From: Nitrospirota bacterium
GTDB taxonomy: Bacteria > Nitrospirota > Thermodesulfovibrionia > Thermodesulfovibrionales > Magnetobacteriaceae
DNA: 29,947 nt
Assembly: GCA_015232165.1 (NCBI GenBank)
Contig: JADGAE010000001.1
Coordinates: forward strand, 2,505 to 32,451
Direction: 5' to 3'
How positions within the stretch are numbered: position 1 is the stretch's first letter; every line of letters starts with the position of its first letter. Shown piece by piece: positions 15,760 through 23,379 of the stretch. The notes beneath the pieces are model-generated. The model was not told the DNA's origin and ran no database searches. It saw nothing but the letters and a program-made list of their open reading frames with translations. Both the position numbers and the translations under genes were made by a program.

Positions 15760-16752
15760 CTATCCTCCCATACGTATATGTTTCAGGATCAATGCGATGA
15801 TAAAGGAGATCGTGCCACAGATGGGAAACGTGAGCATCCACGCCGTGACGATCCGCTGAACAATGTCCCACCTGACATTACCCATCCCCCTGGAGGCCCC
15901 CACGCCCATTATTGAGGTTGTTACCACGTGAGTGGTGCTCATGGGTATGCCCAGGTGTGAGGCAAGAGAGATCGTAAGGCCCGCGGAGGTTTCGGCACAA
16001 AAACCCTGCCAGGGTTTGAGGTCTACCATCTTCATCCCGATCTCCTTGATCAGTTTCTTTCCACCCACCATGGTGCCCATGCCCATGGTCAGGGCACAGA
16101 TCAGTATCACCCACCACATGATCTGGAACTTTGGCAGCACACCGCCCAACACCAGGGTTAGTGTGAAGATGCCGATGAACTTTTGCCCGTCGTTTGAGCC
16201 GTGCTCAAATGCCATCAGCCCCGATGAGGCTATCTGCATGTAGCTAAATACCCTTCCCGCCTTGACCGGAGAACTGCCGGCAAACCCCTTTGTCACCAGT
16301 TTGGCCAGTACCAGGCTGCCCACAAATCCAAAGAACCCCGAAAAGACCAAACCCATCAGGACCTTCTTCCACCCCGCCCACAACAGGACATGCGGTCCGG
16401 CCTCGGCCAGTGCCGCCCCCGCAAGACCCGCTATCAACGCATGAGACTTACTGATCGGGATACTGTAGTGGGCCGACAGTATCCCCCAGATAACTATGCT
16501 TATAAGTGCTGCCAGGATGGTAAACACATTTATGGAGTCGATGTTGACTATCCCCTTGCCTATGGTAGTGGCCACGGCTGTGCCCGCAAATGCCCCGGCG
16601 GTATTGAGGACGGAGGCCATTACGATGGCCGAATATGGAGAGAGCACACGAGTAGAGATCACGGTTGCAACGGCGTTTGGGGCATCCGTCCAACCGTTAA
16701 TAAACTCCGCCACCAGGACAAAAAACAACACTAATATCAATAACAAAGACAT
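15760..16752 (-). CDS. pit: PiT family inorganic phosphate transporter
   Basis: A 330-residue inner-membrane permease of the PiT family, which moves phosphate (or metal-phosphate) driven by protons or sodium. It has about ten hydrophobic helices and the duplicated family signature: NGWTDAPNAVATVISTR near the N-terminus and EHGSNDGQKFIGIF in the second half, with the second-half GIPMSTTHVV motif. It starts 14 bp after the DUF47 gene on the same strand. This pairing is a widespread low-affinity phosphate uptake unit with a PhoU-like regulator. Confidence 0.94.
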   Translation of the reverse strand: MSLLLILVLFFVLVAEFINGWTDAPNAVATVISTRVLSPYSAIVMASVLNTAGAFAGTAVATTIGKGIVNIDSINVFTILAALISIVIWGILSAHYSIPISKSHALIAGLAGAALAEAGPHVLLWAGWKKVLMGLVFSGFFGFVGSLVLAKLVTKGFAGSSPVKAGRVFSYMQIASSGLMAFEHGSNDGQKFIGIFTLTLVLGGVLPKFQIMWWVILICALTMGMGTMVGGKKLIKEIGMKMVDLKPWQGFCAETSAGLTISLASHLGIPMSTTHVVTTSIMGVGASRGMGNVRWDIVQRIVTAWMLTFPICGTISFIIALILKHIRMGG

Positions 16753-16766
16753 CTAAAAATCTCCTC

Positions 16767-17393
16767 TCAGTTGGCCTTTCTGACGATTGCTGAGACAACA
16801 CCACAGACGCGATCACAACAGTCGGTGGTCTCCTCCAGCGCCCTGAAGATATCCCGCCACTCAAGTACCACCTTGTAGTCGTATTCCTTGGAATGAAGCG
16901 CCTCAAGGGCCTTGTATAAGACGGTGTCTGCCGACTCTTCAAATTTCTTTATTTCATAGACCATACCTTTTATTGAGTCCGTGTTATGTTTTGGTAGACC
17001 GTTTATCATCTGTTGTAGTATCTGCACCATCTGGAGGATTATCATGGCCAGTTCCTTGCCTTCGTCTCGCATTTTGGTTATGCGGTAGGCGTGATACAGA
17101 CGTGCCACGATCTTCATCTTGTCCACAATGTCGTCAAGGTAGTTGGCCAGATTGACTATATCGTCCTTATCGATCTTCGTGATAAAGGCATTTTCCAGCA
17201 TCAGGTGTATATGCTCCGTTAACTTATCTCCTTGATGTTCTTTTTCCAGCATTCGTTGGATCATTGTGGTAATGGTTGCCGGGGTATCGCTGTCACATAG
17301 ATTAATCAAGTCTCGTGCACACTCGTTGGTATTGCCGATGTGACTTATAAAGGCCTTTTGGATTGCTTCATCCTTTGACTTGCCAAAAAACAT
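16767..17393 (-). CDS. DUF47 / PhoU-like phosphate transport accessory protein
   Basis: A 208-residue all-helical cytoplasmic protein of the DUF47 (TIGR00153) family, related to PhoU. It has PhoU-type acidic metal-binding repeats, KEHQGDKL, NYLDDIVDKM and EESAD, and ends with a conserved EWRDIFRALEETTDCCDRV helix. The family is nearly always next to a PiT transporter and is thought to modulate it. A strong AGGAGGAG site precedes the ATG. It is the first gene of the DUF47-pit-glycosyltransferase set. Confidence 0.92.
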   Translation of the reverse strand: MFFGKSKDEAIQKAFISHIGNTNECARDLINLCDSDTPATITTMIQRMLEKEHQGDKLTEHIHLMLENAFITKIDKDDIVNLANYLDDIVDKMKIVARLYHAYRITKMRDEGKELAMIILQMVQILQQMINGLPKHNTDSIKGMVYEIKKFEESADTVLYKALEALHSKEYDYKVVLEWRDIFRALEETTDCCDRVCGVVSAIVRKAN

Positions 17394-17468
17394 GGCTTTT
17401 CTCCTCCTGAATGTCCGTCTCTCAGCCGCAATACAACCAGATAAGCCGGAGCAATAACATGCGGTTTA

Positions 17469-17498
17469 TAAAAAAAAACCGGTAGTGGATACTACCTG
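17469..17498 (-). terminator. rho-independent terminator after the DUF6398-like gene
   Basis: On the minus strand GGTAGT-ATCC-ACTACC is a 6-bp stem with a 4-base loop. It is followed by GG and a run of nine T. It lies just past the stop of the gene at 17512-18831 and should end the translation-factor operon. Confidence 0.8.
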
Positions 17499-17511
17499 AA
17501 ACAACGCGTCA

Positions 17512-18831
17512 TCAATTGTTTACAAACCAGGAGCTATAGTCATTTATTAACCTATAGTTAGGCGATTTATTACCGACTACCTGGAGGTTTGACAACGGAA
17601 GTACAAACTTCTTGTTATCGGTCAGTCTCTGGACCTTGACAAGTATGCCATCTTCCATGTTTAATTCTCTCTCTATTTTAATAAACTTAAATGTATCTTT
17701 ATAAGCAGGCCTGGTCTTTTTTAACTTATCATATTCTCTTTTCCTGCCAATGCCCGACATATAAAGCTCTTCCCACTGAAACGGCTCACTTACTGTAAGT
17801 TGCAGGGGAGGGGAGATGTTTTTTTCCAAGTAATCCAGGTAACATATCAGCGTATCCTCGCGGACGGATATATCCTTATTGCCAAGTATCTCCAGTATTC
17901 GTTTGTCCTGTTCATTTGACTGACTTATGGCTATGGGGTCATCCAGGTATGTGTGTATTTCGTCCTGTGCTTCTTTGACGTCTTGCATGGTGTCTCTTGG
18001 TCGGGCCTTTTCTATATCGTTGATGCGCAGATACATGGACAGGCAATCGAGGCCATCCTCATCACACCTGTCAATGAAGTCATCGGTCATTCCCCTGAGG
18101 GTGAAGCTGTCCCACTCTACATCAACCAGGGGATTGTCATTGTCTGATTCAATGACGTCTTCGTCCACGAACGCTATGACCCTGCCATACCATCCCTCAA
18201 TGGGGGAGTCTACAAAGTCAGGGTCCACGACACCCTTCTTGACCCTTACACAATCACCTATCTTTATTTCATCTTTATTAATGCCGCGGCCTTTTGTTCC
18301 GGGTTTTTTTGATTCTTTCTTGTCCGGCGTTGTCTCCGCGGGTTTATTATAAGGTTTGACATCAGGTTCCGGTTCCGTTTTGACCACGGATTTCGGGCGA
18401 GGTTTGACCTCGGGTTCGGGTTTGGGTTCGGGTTTGGGTTCGGGTTTGGGTTTTTTCAGGCACCAGTTTGGATCATCTTCATCTATACGGAGGGTCTCCG
18501 TGACCACGCCTGATTTGTTCAAGGCAGTGTTCATACTTATATCGAAGTAATTACAGAGGTCCGAGGCGTTGATGTGAAGCTCATGTTCTTTTTCAAACAG
18601 GCGGTTAACGGAGCACAGGGTGTAAAGAATCGCACAGGCCCACGTGTTGATATGTCCTTTGGTTACGGGGGATGGCTCGTTGCAGCACAGTGCGGTAACG
18701 GCACTGCGTGCCACCTTTGCATATTCGACATTGAGGTGCTTGCGACAGTAGTCGTCGATCAGTCCGGCAATGTGATCATGCAAAGCCTCCAGCTCCTTTG
18801 GTATTTTTTCAGATTTATTGGTCTTATCCAT
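17512..18831 (-). CDS. DUF6398-like multidomain protein with KPEP linker
   Basis: A 439-residue soluble protein with several parts. Residues 10-117 resemble DUF6398 (LHDHIAGLIDDYCRKHL and WACAILYTLCSVNRLF, then a helix-turn-helix-like DISMNTALNKSGVV). Residues 126-185 are a Lys/Pro/Glu linker with KPEP repeats. Residues 188-275 look like a small beta domain (IKIGDCVRVKKG, WYGRVIAFVDEDV, VDVEWDSF). Residues 320-439 resemble the CcbP-type calcium-binding family (YLDYLEKNISPPL, KFVLPLSNLQVV). Both family matches are from memory and need a profile search. It lies 58 bp after pheT on the same strand and before a terminator. Function unknown. Confidence 0.8.
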   Translation of the reverse strand: MDKTNKSEKIPKELEALHDHIAGLIDDYCRKHLNVEYAKVARSAVTALCCNEPSPVTKGHINTWACAILYTLCSVNRLFEKEHELHINASDLCNYFDISMNTALNKSGVVTETLRIDEDDPNWCLKKPKPEPKPEPKPEPEVKPRPKSVVKTEPEPDVKPYNKPAETTPDKKESKKPGTKGRGINKDEIKIGDCVRVKKGVVDPDFVDSPIEGWYGRVIAFVDEDVIESDNDNPLVDVEWDSFTLRGMTDDFIDRCDEDGLDCLSMYLRINDIEKARPRDTMQDVKEAQDEIHTYLDDPIAISQSNEQDKRILEILGNKDISVREDTLICYLDYLEKNISPPLQLTVSEPFQWEELYMSGIGRKREYDKLKKTRPAYKDTFKFIKIERELNMEDGILVKVQRLTDNKKFVLPLSNLQVVGNKSPNYRLINDYSSWFVNN

Positions 18832-18889
18832 GTGTTATTCCTCTACGTCCTTTGTTTTATGAATTATCAGGTTTTATTCTCAAGGTACC

Positions 18890-20953
18890 TTAATGCAAGG
18901 TACCACGTGTATTTGCCATCACGTAGTCTACAAGACTTCCGTGCAGTGTGTCAATCTCAGTATCCGTGAGGGTTCTGTCGGCTGCCCTGTATATGACGTG
19001 AAATGCTAGGCTCTTTTTATCCTGTGGCAGATTGTTACCTCTGTAGTAGTCAAAGACCTCTACGGATTCAATGAGGTTGTGGTATTCCTCTACGAGGTTG
19101 ATGATTTTGCCTGCCGTGATGTCGTTGTCAACCACCAGCGATATGTCTCGTTCACTGCCGGGGTATTTTGGGAGGGGGGTGTACTTTGTTGTCTGGGACT
19201 GGGCGCCCAACAGAACGTCCAGAAACACCTCCATGACTGCCACCCTTGGAATACTCGTCTTTACGTCCAGTTTACTTATGACATCCGTGGATAACAGCCC
19301 CACATAACCACATGACTCTTGGGAACCATTTGGCCTGATATCCAGAGCCAGCCCGGGCATAAGGAAGGACTCCTTCGATGGTATCAGCTCATATTGTCGG
19401 GTAATAAACAACTGGTTAAGTATGCTCTCAACCAGTCCCTTCATCTGGGAAAACAGCTCTGCTGCTTCGTGCCAGAGTTTTTTGACGTTGCCGTAGTAGG
19501 CCAGGACACCCAGTTTGGGTCTCTCCAGGGGAAGCTTATCACCGCTATTGAAAAACACGGTACCTATTTCATAGAGATGCACATCCTTCAGGCCGTAGTT
19601 CAAGTTGTACAGGAAGTTGCGTATCAGGGAGGATACGATGGATGTCCTCAACAGCGCATGGTCTGATCTCAGGGGGTTTTTGACGATGACACGGTCTGGG
19701 GATTGCCCGGGGGTGGTCAATATATCCAGGGCATCCGCCGAGGTAAAGCTATAGTTTATGGTTTCGGTAAACCCGGCGTGTCTGAGGGTGTTTTTCAGGA
19801 TATCGATATTTTCCAGCCGTTTGTTTTTTTTGTTCATTGCAATAGACATATCGGGTTTTTTTGGTGTTATATTTTCGTAGCCGTACAACCTGGCGACTTC
19901 TTCCATGAGGTCGGCATCCATTTCGATATCGCCTCTGTATGAGGGTGGGGTTACGATCAGGCTGCCATCTTGGCATCTGATGTCAAATTTCAGGCGCTTA
20001 AATATTGTTTCGACCTCATCCTGTCCGATCTCCGTGCCTATTATCTTGTTGAGTTTTCCGATTGTCAGTGGTATTTCGCGCCGTTTATATCCGACCGGAT
20101 AGACGTCAATCATCGCGGATATCCTTCCTCCGCAGAGTTCTTTGAGCAGTTGAGCCGCCCTGTCCAGGGCTACAGGGACACCCTCTATGTCAACCCCGCG
20201 CTCGAACCTGTAAGAGGACTCGGACTTGAGATTCATCGTCTTTGAGGTCCTGCGGACGGAGTTGGGATTAAAGTATGCGCTTTCAAGAAATATGCTTGTC
20301 GTTGTTTCGGAGACTTCGGTATGCAGCCCGCCCATAACGCCGGCAAGGGCAATGGGGCCTTTCTTGTCGCAGACCACGAGGGTTGTCGGGGCGATGTTTC
20401 TTTCGATCCCGTCCAGGGTGTGGAACCGAACGTCTCTGGAATGCGTTCGTACACTGATGACCCTGCCGCTTATCGTGGAGAGATCAAAGGCATGCAGCGG
20501 CTGTCCCCTTTCGAGCATGACGTAGTTGGTGATGTCTACAACGTTGTTTATCGAACGTACACCCGACAGTTGGAGTCGTTTTTTAAGCCACTGAGGTGAT
20601 TCGGTTACAAATATGTCGCTTATGACCCTCCCCGTGTAGCGAGAACACAACTCCGGGGCAAGTATCTCCACTGCCATGACGGGATCAAACTCGCCGGTGA
20701 TTTGGTTGTGTGTATATCCCTTTAGCGCATGTCCGGTTATTGCCGCAATTTCCCGGGCGATGCCTATAACGCTGAGGCAGTCGGCCCTGTTTGGCGTTAT
20801 GTTTATATCCAGTACGACATCCCCTTCAGCCTCCCGTACCGCCTCAACCTCATGCCCGAACATCGTGAGCATATCGGCGAGCTTTGCAGGTTTTTCGGCC
20901 AATTCACAGGGCAAATCGATAAAATCAGACAGCCATTGTAACGAAAGAAGCAT
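18890..20953 (-). CDS. pheT: phenylalanine--tRNA ligase beta subunit, lacking the EMAP/B2 domain
   Basis: The beta chain of the alpha2-beta2 PheRS, which charges tRNA-Phe. The 687-residue protein is about 110 residues shorter than the usual 790-800. The N-terminal B1 segment (MLLSLQWLSDFIDLP, TMFGHEVEAV) runs straight into DINITPNRADCLSVIGIARE, so the tRNA-binding EMAP (OB-fold) domain normally between them is absent. The B3/B4 editing region (VDITNYVMLERGQPLHAFD), B5, the catalytic-like core (NPLRSDHALLRTSIV) and the C-terminal anticodon-binding FDX-ACB domain (PLPKYPGSERDISLVV) are present. I chose the ATG at 20953, which has AAGGAA upstream; longer starts run into pheS. Confidence 0.95.
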   Translation of the reverse strand: MLLSLQWLSDFIDLPCELAEKPAKLADMLTMFGHEVEAVREAEGDVVLDINITPNRADCLSVIGIAREIAAITGHALKGYTHNQITGEFDPVMAVEILAPELCSRYTGRVISDIFVTESPQWLKKRLQLSGVRSINNVVDITNYVMLERGQPLHAFDLSTISGRVISVRTHSRDVRFHTLDGIERNIAPTTLVVCDKKGPIALAGVMGGLHTEVSETTTSIFLESAYFNPNSVRRTSKTMNLKSESSYRFERGVDIEGVPVALDRAAQLLKELCGGRISAMIDVYPVGYKRREIPLTIGKLNKIIGTEIGQDEVETIFKRLKFDIRCQDGSLIVTPPSYRGDIEMDADLMEEVARLYGYENITPKKPDMSIAMNKKNKRLENIDILKNTLRHAGFTETINYSFTSADALDILTTPGQSPDRVIVKNPLRSDHALLRTSIVSSLIRNFLYNLNYGLKDVHLYEIGTVFFNSGDKLPLERPKLGVLAYYGNVKKLWHEAAELFSQMKGLVESILNQLFITRQYELIPSKESFLMPGLALDIRPNGSQESCGYVGLLSTDVISKLDVKTSIPRVAVMEVFLDVLLGAQSQTTKYTPLPKYPGSERDISLVVDNDITAGKIINLVEEYHNLIESVEVFDYYRGNNLPQDKKSLAFHVIYRAADRTLTDTEIDTLHGSLVDYVMANTRGTLH

Positions 20954-20990
20954 AATGTTATTCCTTAAAAGCGATATGTTTGTGGTTAAT

Positions 20991-22061
20991 CTAAAACTGC
21001 CGCAAAAATCTAAGGTCTCCCTCATAAAAGAGCCTTATGTCGTCAATTCCGTACTTTAACATAGTGACCCGTTCTATTCCAATTCCGAAGGCAAAACCAC
21101 AGTAGCGTTCCGTGTCATATCCGACCATCTGAAAGACCTTTGGGTTGACCATACCGGCGCCGAGGATTTCAATCCAGCCGGTCCCCTTGCATATGCGGCA
21201 TCCAGATTGTTCGCAGAAGAAGCATCCTATATCGACTTCGGTTGACGGTTCGGTGAATGGGAAGAAGCTGGGTCTGAACCTCACCGGCAAATTCCGGTCA
21301 AAGACGAGTTGCAGAAAACCCTCCAGGACGGCCTTGAGGTTTGCAAAGGATATGTTGGTATCCACAACCAGGCCTTCGATCTGGTGAAACATTGGTGTGT
21401 GAGTGATATCGGAGTCGCAGCGATAGACCTTCCCCGGGGCAATGAACCTCAACGGCGGTGTGGTGCGCTGCATTGCGCGGATCTGGACGGGGGAGGTGTG
21501 TGTGCGTAACAGCACGTCTGCATCCCGGTGAGAAGTCTCTGCCCTGCTGATATGGTTCGTGCTGATGTAGAAGGTATCTTGCATATCCCTGGCCGGGTGG
21601 TCCTTGGGTATGTTCAGGGCCTCAAAGTTGTAGTAATCGGTTTCGACCTCGGGGCCCTCTTCGATAGAGAAGCCCATTGAGACAAACACGTCAATGATCT
21701 CCTTCATCACGATGCTTACGGGGTGTCTGCCGCCTGCCTTCTTGTAATATCCGGGCAGTGTTATATCTATTTTATCGGAGGCAATCTTTTTGCTGATCTC
21801 CTGTTTTTTCAGGATGTCTTCTTTTTCTTTCAGCGCTGTGGTAATTAGGGTTTTATCTTCATTTATCAATTTACCGACGGAGCCGCGCACCTCGGTGGGC
21901 AGCCCCGCAAGCGTCTTGAGGGCAGCCGTTACGGCACCGTTTTTGCCGATGTACCTGGCCCTGAGGGTGTTTAACTCGACGGTGCTTTTAATGAGGCTCA
22001 GTTCCTCAAGGAAACGGTCCTTAAGCGACGAGTATTGAGTCAAGTGTTCTTTGGTTTCCAC
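20991..22061 (-). CDS. pheS: phenylalanine--tRNA ligase alpha subunit
   Basis: The catalytic alpha chain of PheRS, 356 residues, a class II synthetase. An N-terminal coiled-coil arm (about 10-100) is followed by the motif 1 region (GPEVETDYYNFEALN, DTFY), RTHTSPVQIR, motif 2 (GKVYRCDSDITHTPMFHQIEG) and motif 3 (FGIGIERVTMLKYG). A CFFC-GCRICKGTGWIEI stretch contains four cysteines and could hold zinc. The start is GTG three bases after the rplT stop, with no clear Shine-Dalgarno sequence, so translation is probably coupled to rplT. Confidence 0.96.
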   Translation of the reverse strand: METKEHLTQYSSLKDRFLEELSLIKSTVELNTLRARYIGKNGAVTAALKTLAGLPTEVRGSVGKLINEDKTLITTALKEKEDILKKQEISKKIASDKIDITLPGYYKKAGGRHPVSIVMKEIIDVFVSMGFSIEEGPEVETDYYNFEALNIPKDHPARDMQDTFYISTNHISRAETSHRDADVLLRTHTSPVQIRAMQRTTPPLRFIAPGKVYRCDSDITHTPMFHQIEGLVVDTNISFANLKAVLEGFLQLVFDRNLPVRFRPSFFPFTEPSTEVDIGCFFCEQSGCRICKGTGWIEILGAGMVNPKVFQMVGYDTERYCGFAFGIGIERVTMLKYGIDDIRLFYEGDLRFLRQF

Positions 22062-22064
22062 TGT

Positions 22065-22427
22065 CTATGCTGCTGCTGCGGATGCCTTTACCGTGTTTGC
22101 TATTTCGTTGAATGCGCTCAGATTGCTAAAGGCCAGCTCGGCCAGGGAGCGTCTGTCAAGCATTATGTTGGCCTTTTTGAGCCCGCCCATGAACTGACTG
22201 TAGGTCATGCCGATGGCCCTGAGGGCGGCATTTATCCTGATGATCCACAGTTTTCTGAACTCGCGCTTCTTTCTTTTTCTGTCGTTATAGGCATGTAAGA
22301 GTGCATGGTCTACGGCCTCGGCTGCCACCCTGTAGAGTCTGCTTTTGCCGCCATAATAGCCGCTTGCCTTATCCAGTATCTTTTTTCTCCTGCGTCTTGT
22401 CTTAAAGCCGCCTTTTGCTCTGGGCAT
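22065..22427 (-). CDS. rplT: 50S ribosomal protein L20
   Basis: L20 is a primary 23S rRNA binding protein needed early in large-subunit assembly. The 120-residue length is normal. The basic N-terminal arm (MPRAKGGFKTRRRKKILDKASGYYGGKS), RDRKRKKREFRKLWIIRINAALR and the C-terminal LDRRSLAELA are typical. A TAGGAGGA ribosome binding site precedes the ATG. It follows rpmI after an unusually long 126-bp spacer that carries a 15-base copy of the start of this gene. Confidence 0.97.
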   Translation of the reverse strand: MPRAKGGFKTRRRRKKILDKASGYYGGKSRLYRVAAEAVDHALLHAYNDRKRKKREFRKLWIIRINAALRAIGMTYSQFMGGLKKANIMLDRRSLAELAFSNLSAFNEIANTVKASAAAA

Positions 22428-22553
22428 CTATAAATCCTCCTAAGTTCTTTTAAAGTCTTTGTTATGTCGTAACGGGGGTGATTCAGAGTGGTCGGGCATA
22501 AAATCCGCACACTCCTGCGTCTTGTCGCTGCAGGTCGCACCTGCCTGCGTGGA
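22428..22553 (-). promoter_or_regulatory. rpmI-rplT spacer with hairpin and 15-bp copy of rplT start; possible L20 control site
   Basis: On the minus strand the spacer contains a perfect GCAGGT-GCG-ACCTGC hairpin (22530-22544). Next comes GACAAGACGCAGGAG (22512-22526), repeated exactly inside the rplT coding sequence at 22387-22401. L20 is known to repress rpmI-rplT translation in other bacteria by binding leader RNA. A regulatory role here is inference from position and from this repeat. Confidence 0.4.
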
Positions 22554-22751
22554 TTAGAGATAAGGAAGCATTCTTTGTACGGCCTTTTCGTTTGTCTTGT
22601 CGACAATGGCAGACGTCCTTAATCTGTGTGTCCTTTTTGAGGGCTTACCGGTCAACAGATGGCTTTTGTATGCCCTGTTTCTCTTGAACTTACCGGTAGC
22701 GGTCTTTTTGAACCTCTTTTCAGCCCCTCTATGGGTCTTTAGTTTCGGCAA
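22554..22751 (-). CDS. rpmI: 50S ribosomal protein L35
   Basis: L35 is a small basic large-subunit protein. The 65-residue sequence MPKLKTHRGAEKRFKKTATG, KRNRAYKSHLLTGK, RRLR-like and MLPYL is typical. The start codon is TTG (22749-22751), preceded by a perfect AGGAGG. It lies in the standard infC-rpmI-rplT order. The 133-bp infC-rpmI spacer contains a CCATAT-GAA-ATATGG hairpin and a TATAAT box (minus strand, 22797-22802) without a good -35. This could mark an internal promoter or L20 leader. Confidence 0.96.
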   Translation of the reverse strand: MPKLKTHRGAEKRFKKTATGKFKRNRAYKSHLLTGKPSKRTHRLRTSAIVDKTNEKAVQRMLPYL

Positions 22752-22884
22752 TGTATCCTCCTATTTATTATAACACTATTGGGTTGCCCGCTGCACATTA
22801 TAGTTTAACACAAGCGTCCGGTTTTGGCAACACCATATTTCATATGGCTTACACCCGGTGCTGGTTGTGACGTTAACCCTGATT

Positions 22885-23379
22885 TTACTTGGGCGCTACC
22901 ACCATGATCATGCTCTTACCGTCGAGCTTGGGTTTGACCTCTATATTGTAATTGCCCTGGAGTTTTTCCATTATCTTTTCAAAGACCACCATGCCCTGTT
23001 CGGGTCTGACGATCTCTCTGCCGCGGAAGAACATGGAGACCTTTGCCTTATCTCCTTCGGTCAGGAAGGTTATAAGTTGGTTGATCTTTCTCTCCAGGTC
23101 ATGTTCTGATATCCTTGGTCGTATCTTTACCTCTTTGACGTCTATGGTCTTTCGGTGCGTATGTTTCTTGCTTAACTGATATTTGTACTTACCAAAATCC
23201 ATGATTCGGCATACGGGAGGGCTGGCTGCCGGGGCAACCTCTACAAGGTCAAGTCCCTTCTCTACTGCCGATCTTATGGCATCACGTATGTTTACGATGC
23301 CAAGCTGCTCGCCCTCTACGTCGATTAACCTGATCTGCGGCACCTTTATCTGATCGTTTATTCTAATCTTTTTATTTAT
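22885..23379 (-). CDS. infC: translation initiation factor IF-3 (apparent AUA start)
   Basis: IF-3 binds the 30S subunit, prevents 50S joining and rejects non-canonical start codons. The ATG-less N-terminus reads [11 protein letters not shown] then [15 protein letters not shown], the usual IF-3 start (RINEQI, VRLID). The catalogued GTG at 23343 would cut this off. The best start is ATA at 23377-23379, 6 bases after GGAGGT (23385-23390), overlapping the thrS stop as ATAA. infC in E. coli starts with AUU and IF-3 represses its own synthesis through that codon, so the AUA start suggests the same control. The C-terminal domain ([28 protein letters not shown]) is normal. The length is 164 residues. 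Confidence 0.93.
   Translation of the reverse strand: MNKKIRINDQIKVPQIRLIDVEGEQLGIVNIRDAIRSAVEKGLDLVEVAPAASPPVCRIMDFGKYKYQLSKKHTHRKTIDVKEVKIRPRISEHDLERKINQLITFLTEGDKAKVSMFFRGREIVRPEQGMVVFEKIMEKLQGNYNIEVKPKLDGKSMIMVVAPK

Noticed and set aside
15755..15871. Upstream extension of the glycosyltransferase by 39 residues
   Set aside because: It overlaps the PiT gene and lacks GT fold features; a good ribosome binding site precedes the ATG at 15754.
20954..21025. Earlier start for pheT
   Set aside because: It would overlap pheS, and the family N-terminus begins at MLLSLQWL.
22767..22772. TATAAT box on the minus strand before rpmI
   Set aside because: Transcription from it would start at or after the ribosome binding site, so it cannot serve rpmI.
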